64,000 nt of DNA, from NCBI RefSeq assembly GCF_017569225.1, contig NZ_CP071868.1, forward strand, positions 124,001 to 188,000. The letters run 5' to 3'. The position numbers were made by a program, and so were the translations under genes. Shown piece by piece: positions 50,615-59,942 of this stretch. Numbering within the stretch: the stretch's first letter is position 1; the number at the start of each line of letters is the position of its first letter. This DNA comes from Pengzhenrongella sicca. GTDB lineage: Bacteria; Actinomycetota; Actinomycetes; Actinomycetales; Cellulomonadaceae. Under the pieces are notes generated by a model. That model saw only the letters and a list, made by a program, of their open reading frames with translations. It ran no database searches and had not been told where the DNA came from.

Positions 50615-51538
50615 ATGGCCGACGAGCTGGTGCTGACCGAGGTCACGCGCCGATTCGGCGCGCGCACGGCGCTCGACGCCGTGTCGTTCCGTGTGCGCCC
50701 GGGCCGGCTCACGGGCTTCGTCGGCGCCAACGGGGCGGGCAAGACGACCGCGATGCGGATCGTGATGGGCGTCCTCGCGGCCGACGCCGGGTCCGTCGAG
50801 CTGGGCGGGCGGCCCCTCGACCTCGCGGCGCGGCGCCGGTTCGGGTACATGCCGGAGGAGCGCGGCCTGTACCCGAAGATGAAGATCGCCGAGCAGCTCG
50901 TGTACCTCGGCCGCGTGCATGGTCTCGACCGCGCGACTGCGGCGAGCCGCACCGCGGAGCTGCTCGAGTCCCTCGGGCTCGCCGACCGCGCGCACGAGCA
51001 GCTCTCGACCCTCTCCCTCGGGAATCAGCAGCGCGTGCAGGTGGCCGCCGCGCTCGTGCACGACCCGGTGCTGCTCGTGCTGGACGAGCCGTTCAGCGGC
51101 CTCGACCCCCTCGCGGTCGACCGGATGGCCGAGCAGCTCCGGGAGCGGGCCGCCGCGGGCGTGCCGGTGCTGTTCTCCTCCCACCAGCTCGAGCTTGTCG
51201 AGCGCCTGTGCGACGACGTCGTCATCATCGGCGGCGGCCGGATCCGCGCGGCGGGCCCCGCCACGGACTTGCGCCGGGACAGCGCGGCCCGCCGCGTGCG
51301 CGTCGTCGTCGGCGGCGTGGTGGCGGCCCGCGTGGTCGAGGCGGCGACGGCGGTGCCCGGGGTGCGCTCGGCCGTGGCTGACGGCGCGGGCCAGGCCGGT
51401 CCGGGCGTCGTCGTCGACCTCGACGCCGGGGCCGATGACCAGGCGTTGCTCGCCGCCGCGGCGTCCCTCGGGCCGGTGCGCGAGTTCCACCCGCTGGTGC
51501 CCACCCTCGCTGAGACGTTCCGGGAGGTGGTCCGATGA
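50615..51538 (+). CDS. ABC transporter ATP-binding protein (NatA-like)
   Basis: A 307-residue ATPase. Walker A GANGAGKTT, ABC signature LSLGNQQRVQVAAAL (Ser-Leu-Gly-Asn variant), Walker B VLLVLDEPFSGLD, switch His in FSSHQLELVE. The C-terminal 80 residues form the extra domain typical of ABC-2 exporters (DUF4162-like). Paired with the membrane subunit through a 4-bp overlap. GGGAGGG precedes ATG. Confidence 0.9.
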   Translation: MADELVLTEVTRRFGARTALDAVSFRVRPGRLTGFVGANGAGKTTAMRIVMGVLAADAGSVELGGRPLDLAARRRFGYMPEERGLYPKMKIAEQLVYLGRVHGLDRATAASRTAELLESLGLADRAHEQLSTLSLGNQQRVQVAAALVHDPVLLVLDEPFSGLDPLAVDRMAEQLRERAAAGVPVLFSSHQLELVERLCDDVVIIGGGRIRAAGPATDLRRDSAARRVRVVVGGVVAARVVEAATAVPGVRSAVADGAGQAGPGVVVDLDAGADDQALLAAAASLGPVREFHPLVPTLAETFREVVR

Positions 51539-52806
51539 CGACCCATACGGGGCCCGGGCGCATCGCCGTGGGTCCGCTGCGGGCGGGCGCGACGGTCCGC
51601 GTCGTCGCCGCCCGCGAGATCAGCGTCAAGCTGCACGACAAGGCCTTCATCGGCTCGACGATCTTCCTGCTCGCGGTGATCGTGCTCGCGACGGCGCTCC
51701 CGATCATCCTGGGCGGGCGAACCCCGCAGGTCACGGTCGCCGTGGCCGGCCCCGGGGCCGCCGAGGCCGTCGCGGCGGCCGCGGCGCTCGGCGCGCCGGC
51801 GGCGGACGAGGCGACGAGCTCGCTGTTCGGCCTCGGCGGGCTGCCCGACGCCGACCTCGAGGTGCGCTCGGTGGACTCCGCGTCGGCGGCGCGCGACCTC
51901 GTCGCGGCCGGCTCCGTCGACGCCGCCGTGATCGGGGCCGGCGTGGCCGACCTCGTCGTCGTCGGCCGGGACGCCGTGCCCGACGAGCTGCAGATGCTGC
52001 TCGCGGCCGCGTCGGCCGCGCTGCAGGCGACCGCCGCGGTGGACGACGCGGGGCTGACCCCCGCGCAGGCGCAGGCCGTGCTCAGCCCGGCGACGCCGCG
52101 GTCCGAGCTGCTCGAGGCCGGCCCGCGCTCGTCGGTCCCGCCGCAGCTGCTCGTGCTCGTGTTCGCGTTCCTGTTCTACATGTCCGTCCTGACCTTCGGC
52201 ATGTCGATCGCCCAGTCCGTCGTGGAGGAGAAGCAGTCGCGCGTGGTCGAGCTGCTCGTCGCGGCCGTGCCGGTGCGCTGGCTGCTCGCGGGCAAGGTGC
52301 TCGGCAACACCGCGCTCGCGGTCGGGCAGATCGTGCTGCTGCTCGGCGTCGGGCTCGCGGGTGCTGCGGTCGCGGGCCAGGGCGACCTGCTCGCCGTGGT
52401 GCTCGGGGCGTCCGGCTGGTTCGTGCTGTTCTTCGTGCTGGGCTTCGTCATGCTCGCGTGCCTGTGGGCGGTCGCGGGCTCGCTCGCGTCCCGGGTCGAG
52501 GACCTGCAGTCGACGACGGTGGTCATGCAGGTGTTCGTCATGGCACCGTTCTTCGCCGCGATCTTCGCGACGGAGGCCGGCCCGGTGCAGACGGCGCTGT
52601 CGTACTTCCCGCTGACGGCGCCGCTGCTCATGCCCGAGCGCGTGCTGCTCGGCACGACGCAGCCCTGGGAGCCGGCGCTCGGCGCCGCGATCGTGCTCGC
52701 GACCGGGATCGTGTTCGTGCTGGTCGGCTCGCGGCTGTACGAGGGTTCGGTGCTGCACACGTCCGCGCGTCTGCGGCTCGGGCAGGCCTGGCGCGCGCGT
52801 GGCTGA
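51535..52806 (+). CDS. ABC-2 type transporter permease (NatB-like)
   Basis: A 423-residue membrane subunit. The first membrane helix is near residues 40-62, and an extracytoplasmic domain of about 130 residues follows. A bundle of about five helices near 200-410 contains MSIAQSVVEEKQSRVVELLVAAVP, the hallmark of ABC-2 permeases of the NatB type. It probably exports sodium, a peptide or a drug. It overlaps the methyltransferase gene by 8 bp. Confidence 0.87.
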   Translation: MTTHTGPGRIAVGPLRAGATVRVVAAREISVKLHDKAFIGSTIFLLAVIVLATALPIILGGRTPQVTVAVAGPGAAEAVAAAAALGAPAADEATSSLFGLGGLPDADLEVRSVDSASAARDLVAAGSVDAAVIGAGVADLVVVGRDAVPDELQMLLAAASAALQATAAVDDAGLTPAQAQAVLSPATPRSELLEAGPRSSVPPQLLVLVFAFLFYMSVLTFGMSIAQSVVEEKQSRVVELLVAAVPVRWLLAGKVLGNTALAVGQIVLLLGVGLAGAAVAGQGDLLAVVLGASGWFVLFFVLGFVMLACLWAVAGSLASRVEDLQSTTVVMQVFVMAPFFAAIFATEAGPVQTALSYFPLTAPLLMPERVLLGTTQPWEPALGAAIVLATGIVFVLVGSRLYEGSVLHTSARLRLGQAWRARG

Positions 52807-53476
52807 GGCGGGCGCTGCGGGCGTGCCGGGCGCCGCGGGCGAGCGCGACGGCGCGGACCTCGACCGGCCCGAGGTCGGCGTCGGCCCCTGGCCCGGCGGA
52901 CCCGAGAGCTGGCCGGACGACCCCCGGCTCGACCCCGAGCTGCTGGCCGAGGGCGACCGGCGCAACGTCGTCGACCGCTACCGGTACTGGACCGTGGCCG
53001 CCGTGGTCGCCGACCTGGACACGCGGCGGCACCCGTTCCACGTCGCGATCGAGAACTGGGCGCACGACATGAACATCGGCTCGGTCGTGCGCACGGCCAA
53101 CGCGTTCGCTGCAGCCGAGGTGCACATCGTGGGCCGGCGCCGCTGGAACAGGCGCGGGGCGATGGTGACCGACCGGTACCAGCACGTGCGCCACCACGCG
53201 GGCGTCGCGGAGCTGCTGGCCTGGGCCGACGCCGCCGGGCTGCCGGTGCTCGGCATCGACAACCTGCCCGGGTCGGTGCCGCTCGAGGGCTACGCGCTGC
53301 CGCCCGCCTGCGTGCTGCTGTTCGGCCAGGAGAGCGTCGGCCTGTCCGACGAGGCGCGCGCCCGGGTGCAGGACGTGCTGCACATCGCCCAGTTCGGGTC
53401 GACCCGGTCGATCAACGCGGGCGCGGCCGCCGCGATCGCGATGCACGCGTGGATCGCCCAGCACGCGCGACCCTGA
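52799..53476 (+). CDS. SpoU/TrmH-family RNA 2'-O-methyltransferase
   Basis: A 225-residue SPOUT methyltransferase. The three knotted motifs are visible: NWAHDMNIGSVVRTANAF (motif 1), CVLLFGQESVGLSDEA (motif 2) and STRSINAGAAAAIAMHAW (motif 3). It lacks the N-terminal substrate-binding domain of TsnR-type enzymes; the first 60 residues are acidic and variable. Target is rRNA or tRNA ribose, not defined. GTG at 52799 lies within the permease 3' end. Confidence 0.87.
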   Translation: MAEAGAAGVPGAAGERDGADLDRPEVGVGPWPGGPESWPDDPRLDPELLAEGDRRNVVDRYRYWTVAAVVADLDTRRHPFHVAIENWAHDMNIGSVVRTANAFAAAEVHIVGRRRWNRRGAMVTDRYQHVRHHAGVAELLAWADAAGLPVLGIDNLPGSVPLEGYALPPACVLLFGQESVGLSDEARARVQDVLHIAQFGSTRSINAGAAAAIAMHAWIAQHARP

Positions 53477-53596
53477 CCACCGGCGACGGGAGCGTCAGAC
53501 GCCTGGAAGTCGACGGTCCCATCGAAGTGATGGGCATTCGTGCCAGACTCGGTGCGAAAGACCACACATCCCTTCACACGTGCAGGAGATTCGTCG

Positions 53597-54619
<1,023 letters not shown>

Positions 54620-54665
54620 TCAGCCTCTGAGCCGGGCGAGGCTCGCCCCGCCCCTCGCAGTTCCC

Positions 54666-54694
54666 GCACCCCGTCGGCTGTGCCGGCGGGGTGC
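54666..54694. terminator. Hairpin between convergent fbaA and STAS gene
   Basis: A 13-bp stem, GCACCCCGTCGGC against GCCGGCGGGGTGC with one G-U pair, and a TGT loop. No T-run. Position suggests a bidirectional terminator. Confidence 0.6.
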
Positions 54695-54722
54695 GCTGCG
54701 TCGTGCCTGGGGCGAACGCGGC

Positions 54723-55166
54723 TCAGCCGACCTGGGGCGTCGTTCCGTCGGGCACCGTCATGTCGGAGCCCGGGTCGCCGTCGTCGAGGTCGAGCAGCTC
54801 GCCGATGCGGGTGACCTCGAGCAGGAACCGGACCGTCGGGGGGACCCGGATGACGCGGACGCGCGCCGGGCTCCGGGTCGAGAGCCGGGCGAGGAACGCG
54901 ACGCCGGACGAGTCCATGAACGTCACGTGATGGCAGTCGACCTCGATCGGCAGGCGCGCGCGCTCCGCCTCGGCCGTCGCCTCCTGCAGGTCCGGGGCGA
55001 CGTCGGCGTCGATGTCGCCGGACAGGACGATGCGCGTACGCTCGGATCCAACGAGGACGTGGACCGACCCGGGATCGGTGACCGGGCTGGACGACGCGGT
55101 GGTCGTCTCGAGCGCGCTATCGGAATCGGCGGGCCCGCCGCTCGTCGGGCTGTTAGCGTCTCGCAC
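54723..55166 (-). CDS. STAS-domain anti-sigma factor antagonist
   Basis: A 147-residue protein with an N-terminal Ser/Thr/Ala-rich stretch (about 35 residues) and a STAS domain. Its core VDCHHVTFMDSSGVAFLARL contains the DSSG loop whose first serine is phosphorylated by the anti-sigma kinase and dephosphorylated by a PP2C partner. GTG 55166 has AAGGAG 4 bp upstream. It diverges from the LOV-like/PP2C/HATPase fusion and is probably one of its substrates. Confidence 0.85.
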   Translation of the reverse strand: MRDANSPTSGGPADSDSALETTTASSSPVTDPGSVHVLVGSERTRIVLSGDIDADVAPDLQEATAEAERARLPIEVDCHHVTFMDSSGVAFLARLSTRSPARVRVIRVPPTVRFLLEVTRIGELLDLDDGDPGSDMTVPDGTTPQVG

Positions 55167-55265
55167 GATGCTCCTTCTCACGGGCAGTCCAGGGTCTCCG
55201 GCGGCCGACGGATCGCGGCCGCCCGGAGGTCCAGCTCGCACGCTAGACGATCGGAGCCGCTCTTG

Positions 55266-57437
55266 GTGAACTTGGGGTCGGGCGACGACTGGCCGCAGGC
55301 GCTGGGCGAGGTGCGGGACAGGGCGCTGCGCGCCACGGATGTGTCCTTCGTCATCACCGACGCCGCCGACCCGGACACCCCGATCGTCTGGGTGAACGAC
55401 GCGTTCACCCGCACCACCGGCTACACGTCGGCCGAGGTCATCGGCCGCAACCCCGCGCTGCTGCGGGGTCCGGCCACCGACCGGGCGGTGACGGCCGAGC
55501 TCAACGAGGCGCTCGCGCAGGAGCGCGCCGGCTCGGCGACCGTCCTGAACTACCGCAAGGACGGCGAGCCGTTCTGGAACCAGGTGTCCGTCGCACCGGT
55601 GCGGGACGCGGCCGGCACCGTGACCCACTGGGTCGGGGTGCAGGTGGACGTCACGAGCCAGATCGAACGCCAGGCGGCGCAGATCGCGGCCGTCCAGCTC
55701 GAGCGGCGCGCGCGCACCGGGCTCGCCATCGTGGCCCGCGTCTCCGAGCTGCTCACGGACCTCGACGACCCCCTGGCGCTGCGCAACGTCGCCGCCCTGC
55801 TGGCCAGCGACGTCGTCGCGTGGGCGGGCTTCTTCCTCGACGACGGCGGCCTGCGCGCCGCCGACGGCGTCGACCTGTCCGCCGTCCCCCGCGGCCGGCC
55901 CCGCCGGCACGGGCCGCCGCCGGCCGCGCGAAGGGCCGCCGACCGGGCCGGCGACGGCGGCGCGGCCGCCGACGATGCGGCCGCCGACGATGCGGCCGCC
56001 GACGCTGCGCCCGACCCGGTGCAGCAGCTGCTCGACGGGGTCCTCGACGGCGTGCTCGAGCTCGACGTCGACGCCGAGCACCCCGACTGCTCGGCGTCGG
56101 GGTGGCTGAGCGCGCGGCTGCGTCCGGTGCTCGCGCAGCTGCCCGGGGCCCCGACGGTCGCCGTGGTCGTCCCGGTCGGCGGCCGGCGGCGGGTCCTCGG
56201 GGTGCTCGTGGCGGTGCCGCTGGCCGGGTCCGCCGGGCCCGCGGGGCTGGACGGGCTCGACGAGAACGCCCACACGGTGCTCTACCTGACCGCGCGCCGG
56301 GTGGGCATGGCCGTCGACAACGTGCGGCTCTACGCCCGCGAGCACCAGCTCGCGGAGACCCTGCAGCGGGCGATGCTGCCCGAGCAGGCCGAGATCGACG
56401 GACTCGACGTCTGGACGTACTACGCGCCGAACTCCGAGCACGCCCAGATCGGCGGCGACTGGTACGACGTGCTGCAGATCTCGCCCGACGTCGTCGGCGT
56501 GGTGATCGGCGACGTCGTCGGGCACGACGTCGAGGCGGCCGCCGCGATGGGCCAGCTGCGGTCGGTGGTGCGCGCGTACACGTTCGAGATCGAGACGCCG
56601 GGGCCCGTCCTGGACCGGGTCGACCAGCTCGTGGCCGGCATGCGGATCCCGCGGTCGGCGAGCCTCGTGCTCGCCACCCTGACCCGGGCCGCCGGCGGCT
56701 GGGGGCTCGAGTACTCCCGGGCCGGGCACCTGCCCGCGCTGCTCGTGCGGGCCGGCGAGGTCAGCCAGCTCGCGGGCGCGTCCGGGTCGCTCATCGGGTT
56801 CGGGTCGAGCCCGCGCGCGACCGCCCGCGCGGACCTGCGCCCCGGCGACGTGCTCGTGCTCTACACGGACGGCCTCATCGAGCGCCGCGACCGCCCGCTG
56901 CGCGAGGGGCTCGACGCGCTCGTCGCCGCGTGCGGCGAGGTCACGGCGATCGACTCGGCCGGGGTGGGGGAGGACCTGCTCTCGCGGCTGGCCGACGCGC
57001 CGGAGGACGACGTCGCGCTCGTCGTCGTCCGCCTGCCGGACCCGCTGTCCGACGGCGACAGCCCGCGGCACAGCCCGCGGCGGCGGCGCTGGCTGCTGCC
57101 CGGCGAGCCGGTGTCGATCGGGCGGGCGCGGCACGCGGTGCTCCGCACCTGCCGGGCCTGGCAGCTCGACGAGGTCGCGAGCGCGGAGCTCGTCGTCTCG
57201 GAGCTCGTGGCCAACGCTGTGCTGCACGGCTGGGGGCAGATCTCGCTCGGGCTGTTCGACACCGGCGACGGGCTCCGGATCGAGGTCGAGGACTCCAACC
57301 CGGCGCCGCCGGTCACGACGGATGGGCACGCCGGCCGGATCGGCGGGTACGGGATGCAGATCGTCGAGCGCCTGGCCGACTGGGGCTGGCGTCCCACCCG
57401 TCGCGGCAAGCTGGTCTGGGCCCGCCTCCGGTCCTGA
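55266..57437 (+). CDS. LOV-like PAS - GAF - PP2C (SpoIIE) - HATPase fusion
   Basis: A 723-residue signalling protein. Residues about 25-135 are a PAS domain of LOV type (TGYTSAEVIGRN, NYRKDGEPFWN at 95-105, VGVQVDVTSQ). The photoactive cysteine position of GRNC is Pro63. A GAF-like region (about 160-360) contains a 15-bp-repeat-encoded Ala/Asp linker near residues 235-250. The PP2C/SpoIIE domain (about 370-595) has QIGGDWYDV, IGDVVGHDVEAAAAM, LYTDGLIERR and DDVALVVV metal-binding motifs. The C-terminal HATPase (about 620-723) has ELVANAVLHG and GYGMQIVERL. It both dephosphorylates and phosphorylates STAS antagonists. GTG 55266 has GGAG 9 bp upstream. Confidence 0.88.
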   Translation: MNLGSGDDWPQALGEVRDRALRATDVSFVITDAADPDTPIVWVNDAFTRTTGYTSAEVIGRNPALLRGPATDRAVTAELNEALAQERAGSATVLNYRKDGEPFWNQVSVAPVRDAAGTVTHWVGVQVDVTSQIERQAAQIAAVQLERRARTGLAIVARVSELLTDLDDPLALRNVAALLASDVVAWAGFFLDDGGLRAADGVDLSAVPRGRPRRHGPPPAARRAADRAGDGGAAADDAAADDAAADAAPDPVQQLLDGVLDGVLELDVDAEHPDCSASGWLSARLRPVLAQLPGAPTVAVVVPVGGRRRVLGVLVAVPLAGSAGPAGLDGLDENAHTVLYLTARRVGMAVDNVRLYAREHQLAETLQRAMLPEQAEIDGLDVWTYYAPNSEHAQIGGDWYDVLQISPDVVGVVIGDVVGHDVEAAAAMGQLRSVVRAYTFEIETPGPVLDRVDQLVAGMRIPRSASLVLATLTRAAGGWGLEYSRAGHLPALLVRAGEVSQLAGASGSLIGFGSSPRATARADLRPGDVLVLYTDGLIERRDRPLREGLDALVAACGEVTAIDSAGVGEDLLSRLADAPEDDVALVVVRLPDPLSDGDSPRHSPRRRRWLLPGEPVSIGRARHAVLRTCRAWQLDEVASAELVVSELVANAVLHGWGQISLGLFDTGDGLRIEVEDSNPAPPVTTDGHAGRIGGYGMQIVERLADWGWRPTRRGKLVWARLRS

Positions 57438-57450
57438 GGGGCCTGGCGAG

Positions 57451-57819
57451 CTAGCTCGTCCGGCCCGGCCGATCCGCGCGCGTCGCGGCCTCGACGTCGG
57501 GCGGCGGGCAGCGGTGGGCGGTGTCGATCCGGAAGAGCTCGAGCGCGCCGCAGACCTCGAGCACGAACAGGTCGCGCGGGTCTGGCCCGCGCAGCACGGT
57601 CGCGCCGCCGCGGCGGCGCGAGGAGTCGGCCAGCGAGATCAGGAACGCGGCGCCGGTGGAGTCCATGAACGTCACCGCGCACATGTCGATCACCAGGAGC
57701 TGGCGGCGCAGGCCGGTGATGCGGGCCGTGATCTCGGGGAACTGGTCCCTCTCGGCGAGGTCGAGGTCGCCGCCGATGGTGAGCGTCGTCGTCGCCGACG
57801 ACATCGAGAGCTCGATCAT
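57451..57819 (-). CDS. STAS-domain anti-sigma factor antagonist
   Basis: A 122-residue STAS protein with the phosphoacceptor loop VTFMDSTGAAFLISLA near residue 55; the acceptor is probably the Ser of DST. The C-terminus has about 25 extra residues. It is convergent with the phosphatase/kinase fusion gene (14 bp apart). Together with the STAS gene at 54723-55166 it forms a partner-switching cluster; no sigma factor is encoded in the window. Confidence 0.85.
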   Translation of the reverse strand: MIELSMSSATTTLTIGGDLDLAERDQFPEITARITGLRRQLLVIDMCAVTFMDSTGAAFLISLADSSRRRGGATVLRGPDPRDLFVLEVCGALELFRIDTAHRCPPPDVEAATRADRPGRTS

Positions 57820-57980
57820 CAGGGGACTCCGTCCGGGGTCGGGCGAGGCGGGGCCGGCGCGGGCGGGGCGACGTGCCGACGGGGGTGAGCGGGCGGGGCG
57901 ACGTGCCGACTGTAGTGAACCGCGCGGGATCTGTCGTGAGCAGCGCGCGGTCGCCGGGCCATCCGGGAGACACTGGTCCG

Positions 57981-58436
57981 GTGAGCCACAACGCACCCAC
58001 CCACCGCTCCCTGCTCGGCGGCCCGGAGCCGGTCCTCCTGCCCCCTGACCACCCCGACGTCGCGGCCGCGGCGGCACTCGCCGCGGGGACGAGCGTGCGC
58101 GACGCCGTCGGCCGCGCGCCGGCGTCGTCGTACCTGTGGGCGCTGCTCGCGGAAGAGGCGCTCGCCCCCGCGGGCGGCGCAGCGCCCGACCCGGTCGCCG
58201 CGTACGCGTACGCCCGGACCGGTTACCACCGCGGGCTCGACGCGCTGCGCCGAGCGGGCTGGCGCGGGCAGGGCCCGGTGCCGGTCGAGCACGTCCCGAA
58301 CCAGGGGTTCCTGCGCGCGGTGCTCGCGCTCTCGGAGGCCGCCGCGGCGATCGGCGAGGCCGACGAGGCGCAGCGGTGCGTCCAGCTGCTCGTCGACTCG
58401 GGCACGACCGCGGACGCCGTCGCCGCGCTGCGGTAG
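57981..58436 (+). CDS. DUF3151 protein
   Basis: A 151-residue helical protein of the actinobacterial DUF3151 family. Recognised by SYLWALLAEEAL, AYAYARTGYHRGLDALRRAGWRGQGPVPVEH and NQGFLRAVLALSEAAAAIGE. Function unknown; the gene is regularly found near fbaA and purA in actinobacteria, as here. GTG 57981; a GACACT hexamer ends 6 bp upstream, possibly a leaderless promoter. Confidence 0.85.
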   Translation: MSHNAPTHRSLLGGPEPVLLPPDHPDVAAAAALAAGTSVRDAVGRAPASSYLWALLAEEALAPAGGAAPDPVAAYAYARTGYHRGLDALRRAGWRGQGPVPVEHVPNQGFLRAVLALSEAAAAIGEADEAQRCVQLLVDSGTTADAVAALR

Positions 58437-58442
58437 TCGGGT

Positions 58443-58465
58443 CGCGACGCGGCTGCCGCGTCGCG
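58443..58465 (+). terminator. Hairpin after the DUF3151 gene
   Basis: A perfect 10-bp stem CGCGACGCGG / CCGCGTCGCG with a CTG loop, starting 6 bp after the stop codon. No T-run. Confidence 0.6.
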
Positions 58466-58494
58466 GCCGTAGCGGGGCCGCACCGCCGTACGGG

Positions 58495-58500
58495 TAAACT
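58495..58500 (+). promoter_or_regulatory. Candidate purA -10 element
   Basis: TAAACT fits TANNNT and stands out in GC-rich sequence; no clear -35. It would give a leader of about 90 nt containing a hairpin at 58561-58584 close to the start codon. Confidence 0.4.
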
Positions 58501-58598
58501 TCCTGAGGAACTGGGCCCTGCCGCCCGTACCCGAGGAAGCGACGCCGAGATCGGACCCGTCGCCCCTCGTAGTCGAGGCAGGCGAGAGTGGGAATCAC

Positions 58599-59885
58599 AT
58601 GCCAGCCGTCGTGGTCATCGGAGCCCAGTGGGGCGACGAAGGCAAGGGCAAGGCGACCGACCAGCTCGGTGCGCTCGCGGACTATGTCGTGAAGTTCAAC
58701 GGCGGGAACAACGCGGGCCACACGGTGGTCCTCGGCAGCGAGAAGTACGCGCTGCACCTGCTGCCGTCGGGCATCCTCAGCCCGGGCGTCACCCCGGTCA
58801 TCGGCAATGGCGTCGTGATCGACCTCGAGGTGCTGTTCTCCGAGCTCGACGCGCTGACCGCGCGCGGCGTCGACGTCAGCCGGCTGCTCGTCTCGAGCGA
58901 GGCCCACCTCATCGCCGGCTACAACCGGACCATCGACAAGGTGACCGAGCGCTTCCTCGGCAGCCGCAAGATCGGCACGACCGGCCGCGGCATCGGCCCG
59001 ACCTACGCCGACAAGATCAGCCGGACCGGCGTGCGCGTGCAGGACCTGTTCGACGAGAACATCCTGCGGCAGAAGGTCGAGGGCGCGCTCGAGCAGAAGA
59101 ACCACCTGCTGATCAAGGTGTTCAACCGCCGCGCCATCACGGTCGACGAGACGGTCACCGAGCTCCTCGCGTTCGCCGAGCGCCTGCGGCCGATGGTCGC
59201 CGACACGTCGCTCGTGCTCAACCGCGCGCTCGACGCCGGCAAGACCGTCGTGTTCGAGGGCGGCCAGGCGACCATGCTCGACGTCGACCACGGCACCTAC
59301 CCGTTCGTCACCTCCTCCAGCGCGACGGCCGGCGGGGCCTGCACCGGCTCGGGCGTCGGGCCGACGCGCATCGACCGGGTCATCGGCGTCATCAAGGCGT
59401 ACACGACCCGCGTCGGCGAGGGCCCGTTCCCGACGGAGCTGCTTGACGACATGGGCGAGCGCCTGCGCCAGCACGGCGGCGAGTTCGGCACGACCACGGG
59501 CCGCCCCCGCCGCTGCGGCTGGTACGACGCCGTCGTCGCGCGGTACTCGGGCCGGGTCAACGGGCTCACGGACCTCGTGCTGACCAAGCTCGACGTGCTC
59601 ACGGGCCTGCCGAAGATCCCCGTCTGCGTCGCGTACGACGTCGACGGCGTGCGGCACGACGAGATGCCGACGGACCAGAGCGACTTCCACCACGCCGTGC
59701 CGATCCTCGAGGAGTACGACGGCTGGACCGAGGACATCACGGCCTGCCGCACGTTCGAGGAGCTACCGGCCACCGCGCAGGCGTACATCCTCGCGCTCGA
59801 GGCGATGAGCGGGACGCGGATCTCCGCGATCGGCGTCGGCCCGGACCGCGAGGCGACGATCATGCGCCACGCCCTGGTGGGCTGA
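58599..59885 (+). CDS. purA: Adenylosuccinate synthetase
   Basis: A 428-residue enzyme that joins IMP and aspartate with GTP in AMP synthesis. The N-terminal [18 protein letters not shown] is the P-loop-like signature with catalytic Asp; [12 protein letters not shown] holds the catalytic His; [17 protein letters not shown] is the IMP-binding segment; and [16 protein letters not shown] ends the GTP region. Full family length. The only upstream purines are weak as a ribosome site. Confidence 0.97.
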   Translation: MPAVVVIGAQWGDEGKGKATDQLGALADYVVKFNGGNNAGHTVVLGSEKYALHLLPSGILSPGVTPVIGNGVVIDLEVLFSELDALTARGVDVSRLLVSSEAHLIAGYNRTIDKVTERFLGSRKIGTTGRGIGPTYADKISRTGVRVQDLFDENILRQKVEGALEQKNHLLIKVFNRRAITVDETVTELLAFAERLRPMVADTSLVLNRALDAGKTVVFEGGQATMLDVDHGTYPFVTSSSATAGGACTGSGVGPTRIDRVIGVIKAYTTRVGEGPFPTELLDDMGERLRQHGGEFGTTTGRPRRCGWYDAVVARYSGRVNGLTDLVLTKLDVLTGLPKIPVCVAYDVDGVRHDEMPTDQSDFHHAVPILEEYDGWTEDITACRTFEELPATAQAYILALEAMSGTRISAIGVGPDREATIMRHALVG

Positions 59886-59907
59886 CGCTCTCAGCCGTGG
59901 GTGGACT

Positions 59908-59942
59908 CGCGCCGCTGGACCGGCGCCGCGCTCAGCGGCGCG
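59908..59942. terminator. Hairpin between convergent purA and ramB
   Basis: A 10-bp stem CGCGCCGCTG / CAGCGGCGCG with a 15-nt loop. It overlaps the last codons of ramB and could act in both directions. Confidence 0.5.
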
